The notes beneath the pieces are model-generated. The model was given only the letters and a program-made list of their open reading frames with translations. It searched no databases and was not told where the DNA came from. Both the position numbers and the translations under genes were made by a program. Of a DNA stretch of 46,402 bases, positions 8,601-15,848 are shown in pieces; position 1 is the stretch's first letter; every line of letters begins with the position of its first letter. The DNA comes from Anaerolineales bacterium (GTDB lineage Bacteria; Chloroflexota; Anaerolineae; 4572-78; J111). The DNA lies in assembly GCA_020634935.1 (NCBI GenBank), contig JACKAT010000046.1, positions 1 through 46,402 on the forward strand. The letters run 5' to 3'.

Positions 8601-9756
8601 GCAGTGGGCCCAACTGTACGAAACCAGCGGCGATTACAACTCGGCGCTAGAGATGATCGAGCGCTGTGTAACCCTGGCTCGTCATCTGGGCGACAAGGCG
8701 CTGCTGGGGCAGGGGTTTAACCACTGGGGGCGATTGCTCTATCTGCGCGGTCAATACGATACCGCTCTTGATTATTTGCAGCAGGCGCTCGACCTGGCTG
8801 AGCAAAGCGGTGATGAAAACGCGATGGCCGCCTGTTTTAATAACCAAGGCTTGGTGGCATATTACCAGGCCAATTACGATGCGGCTCGTGAGGCGTTTCA
8901 AAAATCGATAGTCTTATGGGAAACCTTAGGCGATAAGGCGGCGTTGGGCCACAGCCTATCGAATTTAGGTGATGTTTACTATGATATCGGACATTACGCC
9001 CTGGCTCGACAGACGTTCCAGCGGGCCTTGGCCTTGCACCAGACGATCGGCGACCGGGCCGGCGCGGCGCTGGCTCGGTATGGCATAGGCAAGGTTGAGC
9101 GCAGTTTGGGCCAGTATGAGGCCGCCAAAGCCGACCTAGAGCAGGCGCTAACCTTTTATCAATCCATCGGCGACCGCCACCTGGAGGGGCGCTGTCTGGC
9201 AGACCTGGGCTTGCTTTACTGCCGTTTGCGGGACTACGGCACCGCCATCATCTATCTGGATGAGTCCCTTACTATTCTGCGCGAATTAGACGCGCCCTGG
9301 TGGCATATAGCCAAAACCCTGATCTATTTCGCCTGGGCGCTGCATGATCAGGGCCGGTTAGTAGAAGCCAGAGACACCATTATCGAAGCGTTGGAGACCG
9401 AACGCGACACCCAACGCCGGGTGGCTATGGTCGAAGATGTCGCCCATTTGGGCCGGATAGCCCTGGCTACAGGGGATTTGAGTCTGGCCGATAGTTGTAC
9501 TCAGCAGATTCTCTTTTTTGTGGAACGTCAGGGTATGCGGAGCGTCGAGCATCCGGCGTTGGTGTATCTGACATGTTATCACATCCTGCAGGCCAGCAGC
9601 AAAACCCACCAAGCCGAGTCAGTGCTGGTTGAAGGATATCAGGCCCTGATCAACCAGGCTGAACTCATTGACGACTTGGCTTTACGTGAAAGTTATCTCA
9701 CCCATATCCCTGAGCATCGAGAATTAAGAAGCTGTTTTAAAAGTGGCGATTTATAG
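5689..9756 (+). CDS. Tandem class III nucleotidyl cyclase - AAA ATPase - TPR protein (soluble adenylyl cyclase-like)
   Basis: Large 1355-aa cytosolic signalling protein. In order: cyclase domain C1 (about 35-190) with VLFADISGFT and KFSGDA carrying both metal-binding aspartates; C2 (about 275-425), where the first aspartate position reads VLFIGIGGF but the transition-state Asn/Arg motif is intact (VIGSPVNLAARLM); an AAA/STAND ATPase with Walker A DLGLGKS (about 500) and Walker B LILLEDIQWADD (about 626); then roughly ten TPR-like helical repeats (about 880-1320; for example YDTALDYLQQALDLAEQSGD). C1 lacks the Asn/Arg motif, so the two cyclase halves complement each other in one active site, as in mammalian ADCY10. 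Likely product is cAMP. A good promoter and GAGG precede the ATG. The last residues are encoded by an inverted repeat. Confidence 0.85.
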   Translation: MTSPQFLEKLAAYVPMPVAQAIHHQPLPLTGPKYRRFPAAVLFADISGFTRLSELLSRAGPTGAEELTQLINQYFTRMIHIVQEYHGQVVKFSGDAITVVFPLETTPVAPNVSMQTAVRRAGECALEMQAKMINFADMTTSQGQASLSMKVGLGVGELLECSIGGALGRWEYVIAGNPLIQVGAAEHHARPGQIVVSSRAWGIAHHFFSGTTLADQDFIILDRAFETLPKVPTVPLDWSRLNLEQRRLAETALLCYIPGAIKARLDEQAEWLAELRRITVLFIGIGGFDYESQEAGPRLQNFLQAAQEVTYRFEGSLGKVAMDDKGTIMLLLFGAPPFFHEDDAARAVACALGLQVVAQERHLRMSIGITEGAIFAGPVGAPNHREYTVIGSPVNLAARLMEYGRGGSIIISERVKEKIGSRFIIDSLGNLSVRGNMRPRPAYLVTGERGVQDEIFNRYLLHDDPLVGRKAEQEQMRRMAARARKGNLQLLFIEADLGLGKSRLAAELVREWMSEGGVGYGSKCVSFGQQVSYQGWREILVAIFGLTPAFSMEQKTAHLVTGLTELPTPPDQPGYWLDRLPLLGDVLGLDLPDTAFTRHISAELRRDNTFTVVEALLRHQAGRHPLLILLEDIQWADDLTLILAAHLAQALVGSPILIGLLYRPEANLAALTPAINLPYAHAMRLQPLSEQESLDLVRILLRGRSVPAEVEEVILSKGQGNLFFLQEITNRILDVLDNQKKQTTDLLETLDLPDTIQEVILARFDKLSEEEKLTLKIASVIGTHFQRLLLSEVHPMIDAQYRLPKQLDRLEHENLVRLEQPAPKWEYVFRSVIAQEVVYEGLLLAQRRQLHHIVAEALEHIAPDAVEQLAFHFKRGHDWTKALHYLRIASQRARRENANNAAIGYYSEILSCLENLSPHNIVTTDYWDTLLERAKLYNLIGWRDEELEDLGTLGVMAEALNDDTRRALAARQWAQLYETSGDYNSALEMIERCVTLARHLGDKALLGQGFNHWGRLLYLRGQYDTALDYLQQALDLAEQSGDENAMAACFNNQGLVAYYQANYDAAREAFQKSIVLWETLGDKAALGHSLSNLGDVYYDIGHYALARQTFQRALALHQTIGDRAGAALARYGIGKVERSLGQYEAAKADLEQALTFYQSIGDRHLEGRCLADLGLLYCRLRDYGTAIIYLDESLTILRELDAPWWHIAKTLIYFAWALHDQGRLVEARDTIIEALETERDTQRRVAMVEDVAHLGRIALATGDLSLADSCTQQILFFVERQGMRSVEHPALVYLTCYHILQASSKTHQAESVLVEGYQALINQAELIDDLALRESYLTHIPEHRELRSCFKSGDL

Positions 9757-9863
9757 ACTTGTCCACAGATTTACACGGATAGTCACCGATTTTTATCTCA
9801 ATTTTGATCATATCCGTGAGCATCTGTGTCTATCTGTGGACCCCTGAAGGCTTTTAAAACAGC
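9731..9863. repeat. Inverted-repeat element spanning the cyclase stop codon
   Basis: GCTGTTTTAAAAG (9731-9743) and CTTTTAAAACAGC (9851-9863) are perfect 13-bp inverted ends. Inside, TCCACAGATTTACACGGAT is mirrored by ATCCGTG...CTATCTGTGGA. The element begins within the coding sequence, so it encodes the protein's final residues and its stop codon. Confidence 0.75.
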
Positions 9864-10216
9864 CTCTAAGGTCTCTTACCAATAAGGCAGGCGAAATTAG
9901 CGAAAAAAATTAGCCTAGCTTATAATCTTCGACAAATCTGCTGTTAAACATAGAGAGATATTTCATACCACCTCGCAAATTCATCAGATGACTTGAAAAT
10001 ACCGGATAATCTGCTGTCATAGCTAGCCCTAACGGCAATTATTGTTACTGGGGGTAACCCTAGCTAGTACGAATCCGTATTCCCTATACAATTTTCTCCA
10101 AATTGATCGGCTCAGAAACCAATCTCTATTGTTCCGGTAAGAGTACATTGATGTACAGTTAAATTAATCTATATCAAAAAATTTATAGTTCATAGCCTTC
10201 AAGGAGAGAAGTCTAA
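9864..10216. other. AT-rich upstream region of the carboxyltransferase gene
   Basis: No gene seen. The region holds AGCTAG repeats (about 10021-10066), a weak promoter-like pair (TTGATG, 17 bp, ATATCA at about 10148-10176), and the ribosome binding site AAGGAGAG just before 10217. Confidence 0.4.
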
Positions 10217-11707
10217 ATGAGTACGAAAACTCAATTTGTGGACCTAACATTACGAGACGGACACCAAAGTCTGGCTGCTACCAGAATGACAACCGAACAG
10301 GCCATGCGCGTTTTACCCATAATTAAAGATGCCGGTTTCGCCGCATTTGAGTTATGGGGTGGGGCTGTCCTGGATAGTAGTATTCGTTTTTTAGATGAAG
10401 ACCCGTGGGATCGACTGGCCACCTTCAAGGAAACCTTGGGTGGCGGCGGCAAAATTCGGGCGCTGCTGCGCGGTCAAAACTTGTTTGGCTACCAACCTTC
10501 AGCCGATGATTTGGTGATTTCGTTCGTCAAGGAAGCGGTGCTAACCGGCGTCGGTATTATGCGCATTTTTGATGCGCTGAACGATTGGCGCAACCTGCAA
10601 ACGTCAATCTTAACCACCAGAGCTTATGGGGGGACAGTAGAAGGGGCCATCTCCTATACCACCAGCCCGGTTCACACCACTGAATATTTTGTTAACTTTG
10701 CCAAAAAGCTGGAAGAAGAAGGCTCGCACCAGATCGCCGTAAAAGATATGGCCGGGTTACTCTACCCCACCGATGCCTTGGATCTGTTTAGGGGCCTCAA
10801 AAAGAATATATCGCTTCCCATCGTGCTGCATAGTCATACGACAACCGGTGTGGCCTGTCTAAATGAAGTTATCGGTATGCAGTTAGGGCTTGATTACGTC
10901 GATACCGCCATCACCCCCTTTGCCGGCGGCACCTCCCACCCCCCTATCGAGGTTATGGCCGTTTTTGCCGAAGAGATGGGCATCGATCACGGGCTAGACA
11001 AAGCGGCCATTTTGAAGGCTCAGGCCGAACTATTCAAGATCTTTGACGAGTTAAAAGATGTCATCCCGGTGTACGGCAAGTTTTACCAACCGGTCACGTT
11101 CGATGACGTTGATCGCCGTCAGGTCAACAAAATTATCGAACTGGTGGCCAAAGAAACGCACGAAGCCATCGAGCAAGCCATCCCGCTGATGCGCGAACTG
11201 CTGATGTCGCTCAAATACCCAACCTATGACGATAAAATTTTCGAGGCCCAGGTTCCCGGCGGGATGCTGTCCAACCTGCATAACCAATTGAAGGGGATGG
11301 GGCAACTTAATCAGTATGACGCCATTTTAGACGAAATTCCCCGCGTTCGCGCCGACGCCGGCTACGTGCCGCTGGTCACACCCACCAGCCAGATTGTCGG
11401 TTCGCAAGCCGCCTTCAATGTGATTATGGGCGAACGCTACAAAACCGTATCCGATCCCTTCAAAATGATTCTCAAAGGCGAATTTGGCCGCACCCCCGCC
11501 CCGGTCAACCCCGACGTTGTGGCCAAAGTGCTCACCGGCGCCGAAGAACCGCTCAAATACCGGGCCGCTTCTTATCTAAAGCCGGTCTTGGAAGATGAAT
11601 ACGATCTCCCGTACGTTAAAACCCACAAAGACCTGCTGCTCTACCTGTTGTTTGGGCAGTCAGCCTCAAACTTCCTCAAGAAAAAATATGGGTTAAACGG
11701 CAATTAA
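10217..11707 (+). CDS. Biotin-dependent carboxyltransferase subunit (PycB / transcarboxylase 5S / OadA type)
   Basis: TIM-barrel carboxyltransferase (496 aa) moving CO2 between carboxybiotin and pyruvate/oxaloacetate. N-terminal FVDLTLRDGHQSL supplies the metal-binding aspartate. AVKDMAGLL (about residue 176) carries the lysine that is carbamylated in the family. VLHSHTTTG (about 196) gives the two metal-binding histidines. The C-terminal conserved carboxylase domain is present (PGGMLSNLHNQLKGMG, VTPTSQIVGSQA). It ends without a biotinyl (AMKM-type) domain. Length matches transcarboxylase 5S or the catalytic part of PycB. A strong AAGGAGAG precedes the ATG. No biotin carrier or biotin carboxylase is adjacent, so its partners must lie elsewhere. 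Pyruvate carboxylase, oxaloacetate decarboxylase and methylmalonyl transcarboxylase cannot be separated by sequence alone. Confidence 0.88.
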   Translation: MSTKTQFVDLTLRDGHQSLAATRMTTEQAMRVLPIIKDAGFAAFELWGGAVLDSSIRFLDEDPWDRLATFKETLGGGGKIRALLRGQNLFGYQPSADDLVISFVKEAVLTGVGIMRIFDALNDWRNLQTSILTTRAYGGTVEGAISYTTSPVHTTEYFVNFAKKLEEEGSHQIAVKDMAGLLYPTDALDLFRGLKKNISLPIVLHSHTTTGVACLNEVIGMQLGLDYVDTAITPFAGGTSHPPIEVMAVFAEEMGIDHGLDKAAILKAQAELFKIFDELKDVIPVYGKFYQPVTFDDVDRRQVNKIIELVAKETHEAIEQAIPLMRELLMSLKYPTYDDKIFEAQVPGGMLSNLHNQLKGMGQLNQYDAILDEIPRVRADAGYVPLVTPTSQIVGSQAAFNVIMGERYKTVSDPFKMILKGEFGRTPAPVNPDVVAKVLTGAEEPLKYRAASYLKPVLEDEYDLPYVKTHKDLLLYLLFGQSASNFLKKKYGLNGN

Positions 11708-11840
11708 TGCCGTTGGTTAGGTTGATATTGGTTAGGTTGATAGTTTAATGGTTTGATAGGTTGATGGTTAGGTGGTTTGGTCGTTTATTTCCAGCCACCT
11801 AATCATCAAACCTTAACCAACCGACTCTCTAACCAGCCAA
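11708..11840. repeat. GGTTAGGTTGAT repeats with a 13-bp hairpin
   Basis: Short direct repeats (GGTTAGGTTGATA, GGTTTGATAGGTTGATGG) followed by a hairpin (GATGGTTAGGTGG with CCACCTAATCATC, one mismatch). It fills the gap between convergent genes and may act as a terminator for both. Confidence 0.5.
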
Positions 11841-12119
11841 CTATCCGTCCATCCCCAGCGTCAACTGCTGCCAGCGAAAAGCACTATCGCACACACCACA
11901 GATAATCGGTTTGCCTTTTAATTCTTTCGGGGTAACAAGAATCGAGCGCCCGCAGTCGCAGAATACAGCCACCACCTCAACCCGTCCCTCTTGTGGATGA
12001 TGATAAAAATGACCACGTTTATGACGATGAACGGTAAAAGTGGCTCCCTGGGCTTGACGTTTCTTAACGCCGTTTTTCTTAGACCCGTTTACCGATGAGT
12101 CTTTAAGATGGTCAGCCAT
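11841..12119 (-). CDS. Small zinc-ribbon-like protein of unknown function
   Basis: A 92-aa basic protein. The N-terminal 35 residues are rich in Lys, Asn and Gly and probably disordered. The rest contains FCDCGRSILV and a second pair in IICGVCDSAF, together a CxC...CxxC arrangement that could bind zinc. I do not recognise the family. Support for a real gene comes from a perfect consensus promoter on the same strand (12265-12293), which leaves a 140-nt leader. The ribosome binding site is weak. Confidence 0.55.
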   Translation of the reverse strand: MADHLKDSSVNGSKKNGVKKRQAQGATFTVHRHKRGHFYHHPQEGRVEVVAVFCDCGRSILVTPKELKGKPIICGVCDSAFRWQQLTLGMDG

Positions 12120-12264
12120 TGGGCACGCTCTATGTTAGGGGTAATGATTAACGCAGGTTGTCATTACAAATCTGGGAGTGGGAAACAAAAAGCAGAAAGC
12201 AGGCTTTTCCCCCTTACTTCTTACTCTCTACTCCTTACTCCCTGAATTGTTCACATCTGATCCA

Positions 12265-12293
12265 ATTATAATAGGCTTAACTATTTATGTCAA
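12265..12293 (-). promoter_or_regulatory. Perfect consensus sigma-70 promoter
   Basis: On the minus strand TTGACA (12293-12288), 17-bp spacer, TATAAT (12270-12265). It drives toward the small zinc protein at 11841-12119. The leader contains pyrimidine-rich CTTACT/CTCC repeats. Confidence 0.75.
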
Positions 12294-12416
12294 TTTCACT
12301 ACTATATATAGCCAGTGAATAATATCTTGGCCCTAGATATAGTAGGTATCGTTTGTTTATAAAATCTCGATGAAAAATTTTTCCCGACAAAATCCCGCGA
12401 AATTCACGTAATTTTT

Positions 12417-12655
12417 AGGAGCGACAAAGCCCGCTTTGTCATCGTGTTGAGGGTCAAAGTTTACTTTGATACTCCAAGTCTGTATTTTCAGAGGAGTCCG
12501 ACAGTCTCGATTGAGACGACACCGGCAATGAAAATATAGGAGCGACAAAGCTGGCTTTGTCATTCAGGCAGGGTCAAAGTTTACTTTGACGCTCCAAGAC
12601 TGTATTTTCAAGGGAGTCCAACAGCCCTTACAGGACGACAGCGAGAATGAAAATT
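12417..12655. repeat. Two tandem copies of a 121-bp non-coding repeat
   Basis: Copies start at 12417 and 12538 with AGGAGCGACAAAGC. Each contains a palindrome around GACAAAGC..GCTTTGTC, then GGTCAAAGTTTACTTTGA, then TGTATTTTCA and AATGAAAAT. Related pieces occur at about 14025-14165 and 15788-15840. The second copy runs into the 3' end of the restriction-endonuclease-like remnant. Confidence 0.75.
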
Positions 12656-13168
12656 CCGTAGGACAAACTTCAGCCCATTTTTATGATCTATTTCCACCTC
12701 GAACGCTACATCAAAAGCTGAATTATCATGGGTATAATTTTTTGCGGGAGCAAATTCAAAAATCACCTGTTTGACAGCGGTCAGTTCCGGCCAGAACTGG
12801 TTCAAAACTTGTAACGCAAAACCTGTATCTGTTTTTAGTTCTCCAAAAAAATTAAAACATAGCGGCTGGCTGGACAGTAAATTGTTAAATAACCTGTCCT
12901 CTTCAATAATTCCCGAACGGGTTGATTGCCTTTCCGCAATGGTTTGGGCCACAGCTTCAACTATCTGTGGAGATAAAAAATTCTTCCGGCTGTTTTTTCC
13001 CTCCAAAATTGTATTACAGATACCGCTTCCCTTTTTTTGAGGGTAATCCCCTTCTGTTTCTGCCAGGACAAACGCTCTCCACCAACCCTGATGAAATCTG
13101 TTTCTTTTCCTAAAACCACTTTCAGATGGAGGTAACGTGCCAATCAACTTTTTCAATTTGTTTTTCAT
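12608..13168 (-). pseudogene. Truncated PGN_0703-like putative restriction endonuclease
   Basis: The 186-codon frame resembles the N-terminal two thirds of the PGN_0703 family of putative PD-(D/E)xK endonucleases: QGWWRAFVLAETEGDYP near the N-terminus, then SSQPLCFNFFGELK and NSAFDVAFEVEID. In the family the aspartate of the AFD segment is followed by a hydrophobic strand with ExK. Here the frame runs into the repeat just where that strand should be (last family-like residues NGLKFV), and the final 15 or so residues are read from repeat DNA. The catalytic site is therefore incomplete. The family assignment is from memory of conserved motifs. The 5' end abuts the transposase remnant. Confidence 0.55.
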
Positions 13169-13183
13169 TGTTGAGTCCTGAGT

Positions 13184-13440
13184 CTAGAGATTTTGGAGAG
13201 TACCAAAGGGCGGCGGCTCCAAGATGGGTCCAATTTCTGAAATTGGACCCATCTGCTCACGCTGCTGTTGATAATACGCTGCCTGTTCTGCTTCAGTAAA
13301 CGTGCGAATGGCAAAATGAAAATGATTGGGCAGCAGGCAGTAGGCAAACGTTTCAGCCACCGGTTGGATGTGCTTGGCCCGGGCCAGAGCTTCCACCCCC
13401 GCCGCGCTTTTTGCCAGCAATTACGCCGGAAAACCGTTCG
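13184..13440 (-). pseudogene. Remnant of a REP-associated tyrosine transposase (IS200/TnpA_REP-like)
   Basis: One frame contains VAETFAYCLLPNHFHFAIRT, the diagnostic YCLMPNHFH block of the Y1/HUH transposase family, followed by a TEAEQAAYYQQQ helix. The N-terminal strands and the catalytic tyrosine region are missing: after about 20 further residues the frame enters a perfect palindrome and ends. It is a fragment and cannot be active. It lies directly beside a 20-bp-phased repeat array. Confidence 0.7.
13222..13254. repeat. Perfect 15-bp palindrome
   Basis: AGATGGGTCCAATTT (13222-13236) and AAATTGGACCCATCT (13240-13254) are exact reverse complements around a 3-nt loop. It lies inside the transposase remnant and resembles a REP-type hairpin. 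Confidence 0.75.
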
Positions 13441-13500
13441 CGGCCAACACCGCAGCAATCTAAGGTCTCCATTCGTTGAGCTTATCTTCCTTGAATGGAC

Positions 13501-13800
13501 GAAAATAAGCGGTTCAGATCAGAATTTGTTGGTACAAATCGAAATTTGTTGGTACAAATCAGAATTTGCCCCTGAAAATTGGAATTTGTTGGTACAAATC
13601 GCGATTTGTCGCTGAATGTTGGAAGAATTAAGTAACCGTTGGAATTTGTCCCTGAAAATTGGAAGTATTACGTAACTGTTGGAATTTGTTGGTACAAATC
13701 GCGATTTGTCGCTGAATGTTGGAAGAATTAAGTAACCGTTGGAATTTGTCTCTGAAAATTGGAATATTTAAGTTAGCGTTGGAAAAATTAAGTGAGCGGT
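13501..13800. repeat. Array of 15 imperfect units with exact 20-bp phasing
   Basis: Cut every 20 bp from 13501, most units begin GGAA, AGAA or GAAA and fall into a few variants, for example GGAATTTGTTGGTACAAATC, GCGATTTGTCGCTGAATGTT and GGAAGAATTAAGTAACCGTT. Five units form a higher-order 100-bp repeat (13581-13680 and 13681-13780), whose first 60 bp are identical. There are no spacers. The 20-bp period is not a multiple of three, so it is not protein coding. Confidence 0.85.
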
Positions 13801-14506
13801 CGAGTTAATCCTGTGCAAGAAGATTTTTTGCCCAGCAATGCCTTGCTTCTGTCAGTTTTTGCAACCATTGGTCGGCAGAAGTGAGCGCGTGTGGCTTCTA
13901 CAAAAAAGCGCGTTGATCCGTTCATATCTATAAAATATCATGGATCAATCAAAATCAATAGAGCCATAGGTACCGAAATTTATGGGACGAAAGTACTTTT
14001 TTATTTGCCCAAAAGTCAGTTTTGTTATCGTGGGAGTCAGACAATTCCGGAGGGAACGACACCAAGAATGAAAATTTACTGGAGCGACAAAGCTAGCTGG
14101 AGCGACAAAGCTTGCTTTGTCATTCATGGTCAGGTCAAAGTTTACTTGGACGCTCCCGAGGAATATTTTCAGAGGAGCGAGCGAAGTGGGGCAGTCCGGT
14201 CAAAATGCTATATTATACCCGGAATCCGCTCAAAACAATAAGAAGAGCAGCAGAAGTCAATTAAACAACAGAAGCAATGGGTAACGAGAGTTTGATTATC
14301 CAATCTCCCGTTACCCATTACCAATCTCTAATTACCCACTACCATTATGCCTGCAATGGTGCGAACCCATCGCCGTAAACCTTTCTTGGCTAATACGGTC
14401 GGCGACGGTTTCAGGGTAGTCGTGTTAAGCAAGGCGATAATTTGTTGGCGCGATCCGGTTAGCCGGCGTCAAGCTTTCCAGTTGAAGCCACCGCTGTCAT
14501 CTTTTT
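13801..14506. other. Gene-poor repeat-containing stretch
   Basis: No convincing gene. Fragments of the GACAAAGC repeat family lie at about 14025-14165, and an open frame over 13891-14241 is made largely of this repeat. AATCTC/TTACCC-rich low-complexity DNA follows at about 14295-14345. A short minus-strand frame at about 13815-13890 may be another gene scrap, but I cannot name it. Confidence 0.5.
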
Positions 14507-15613
14507 TCAATGAGCCGCCCGCCAGGGCGGTGTTGTCCCATCTTCTTCCCCGGCTAGCACTTCGCCCGGTGCATTTTTGAGATGGCGCGTCAGGAGACCA
14601 GTGACAATGAGGACGCCGTTAAACGTCAGGCCGGTGGCCAACACCGCCCAGGCCGGAATATGGCCAATCGCGGCTCGTGAAATGAATTCCTCCAGAACGG
14701 TCGCCGGTTCGGGATGGAGCCAGATGTTGAGAACCCAGGCCAGCCACAAAATGATATAAATCCAAACATAGTTGCGGCGGAAGCGTCGTCCAAACGCCTC
14801 CCACATCGAGATGGGAAATTTGGGGCGCAGTAGATTCTCGGCCAGGCTCTCGGCCCAGTCTGCGGACGGTCGAAACGGCGGGACCAGCATCGCCGCGAAA
14901 AAGTCGGTCTCCATCAGCCGCACCCGGTAACTCCACAATTCGTAGTGGCGGTAGCGCCGGGCCTCGATGTATAAAAACAGCGTCACCAGCAGTGTACTTA
15001 AGATAATAATCTGCGGATCCCAGGCAATCGACAGCGTAGCGCCGGTGGTAATGACCGCCCAGTTGGTGGTGGTATCGAGCCGCTTCCGCCAGACATCGGC
15101 GCGGTAGATTTCGGCCCGAAAAAAGTGAACCATAGCGTTGGTAAAGTTACCGGCTTCGAGTTGGTAGCCGCGAAAGGTCCAGACCGGTTCGGGCTTGCAA
15201 TTTTCCGGCGGTTTAGAATGGGGTGGTGTAGCCGGAGGATTTTCCGGAGCCGGTGGCAGGGGCGACTCCACGGCTGGCATCGGCGGCGGAGGGGGTTCTA
15301 CGGTTGGCGTCGGTGGCGGTTCTATGGCTGGCGTCGGTAGTGGCGGCGGTTCTTTAGTCGTCGTCAGTGGTAGCGATGGGGCTTCCGCCGGCTCCCTTGG
15401 TTGAGGCAACTCTTTATAAGCCCCATTGCCATTAGCGTAAATTGACGCCGGCGGCGTCGAATTCTGCTCGGTGGGGTGATGCAGGGTATGAATAAAGGTA
15501 TCTACATTTTCTTCGACATGTTTGTGGAAAGCATCCGTCTGCTTAACCGTTTGCTCAATCATGGAGCACATCATATCGGCGGCATAACGCTCCCAGAGTC
15601 TCAGGTTTTCCAT
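14507..15613 (-). CDS. DUF2270 integral membrane protein with proline-rich linker
   Basis: A 368-aa membrane protein. An N-terminal helical part (about 1-55) is followed by a Pro-rich linker (about 65-150; repeats such as PPPLPTPAIEPPPTPT). The DUF2270 domain then begins: TNAMVHFFRAEIYRADVWR, then TLFLYIEARRYRHYELWSY. It includes two closely spaced transmembrane segments (about 190-225) and two more near the C-terminus (WIYIILWLAWVLNIWL; WAVLATGLTFNGVLIVTGLL). I prefer the ATG at 15613, preceded by AGAGG, over an in-frame ATG 27 nt upstream. DUF2270 has no known function. The linker repeats suggest a spacer between a cytoplasmic helix and the membrane part. Confidence 0.75.
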   Translation of the reverse strand: MENLRLWERYAADMMCSMIEQTVKQTDAFHKHVEENVDTFIHTLHHPTEQNSTPPASIYANGNGAYKELPQPREPAEAPSLPLTTTKEPPPLPTPAIEPPPTPTVEPPPPPMPAVESPLPPAPENPPATPPHSKPPENCKPEPVWTFRGYQLEAGNFTNAMVHFFRAEIYRADVWRKRLDTTTNWAVITTGATLSIAWDPQIIILSTLLVTLFLYIEARRYRHYELWSYRVRLMETDFFAAMLVPPFRPSADWAESLAENLLRPKFPISMWEAFGRRFRRNYVWIYIILWLAWVLNIWLHPEPATVLEEFISRAAIGHIPAWAVLATGLTFNGVLIVTGLLTRHLKNAPGEVLAGEEDGTTPPWRAAH

Positions 15614-15718
15614 TACTTTTTCCTCTTTCTTGGTCATCATTGAGACAAGGTTGAAGCGTATACTTTCCCTAATTCTTGTATCTTAGCATAGGCCGGTTAC
15701 AGATAAGTTACAGGGGGG

Positions 15719-15787
15719 AGAGATGGGAGACTGGAGATTAGGAGATTGGAGATTGGAGATTAGGAGATTAGGAGATTAGGAGATTTA
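15719..15787. repeat. GGAGATTAG low-complexity repeat
   Basis: Alternating GGAGATTGGAGATT and TTAGGAGA units, the same simple repeat found at 21706-21818, 23573-23645, 25344-25386, 25874-25918 and inside fdrA at 27946-27998. Confidence 0.8.
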
Positions 15788-15840
15788 GGAGCATCAAAGC
15801 TGGCTTTGATCGTGTTTGACAAAGCCAGCTTTGCCGCTCC
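15788..15840. repeat. 21-bp hairpin of the GACAAAGC family
   Basis: GGAGCATCAAAGCTGGCTTTG pairs with 15820-15840 with two mismatches around an 11-nt loop. It lies between two minus-strand genes and could end transcription of the hydrolase. Confidence 0.7.
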
Positions 15841-15848
15841 TCTACCAA

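Noticed and set aside
12357..12563. 68-codon minus-strand frame
   Set aside because: Lies across the tandem 121-bp repeat and is explained by it.
13501..13800. CRISPR-like appearance of the repeat array
   Set aside because: Units are contiguous 20-mers with no unique spacers, and no cas gene is present.
13891..14241. 116-codon plus-strand frame
   Set aside because: Largely composed of the GACAAAGC repeat family; not a conserved protein.
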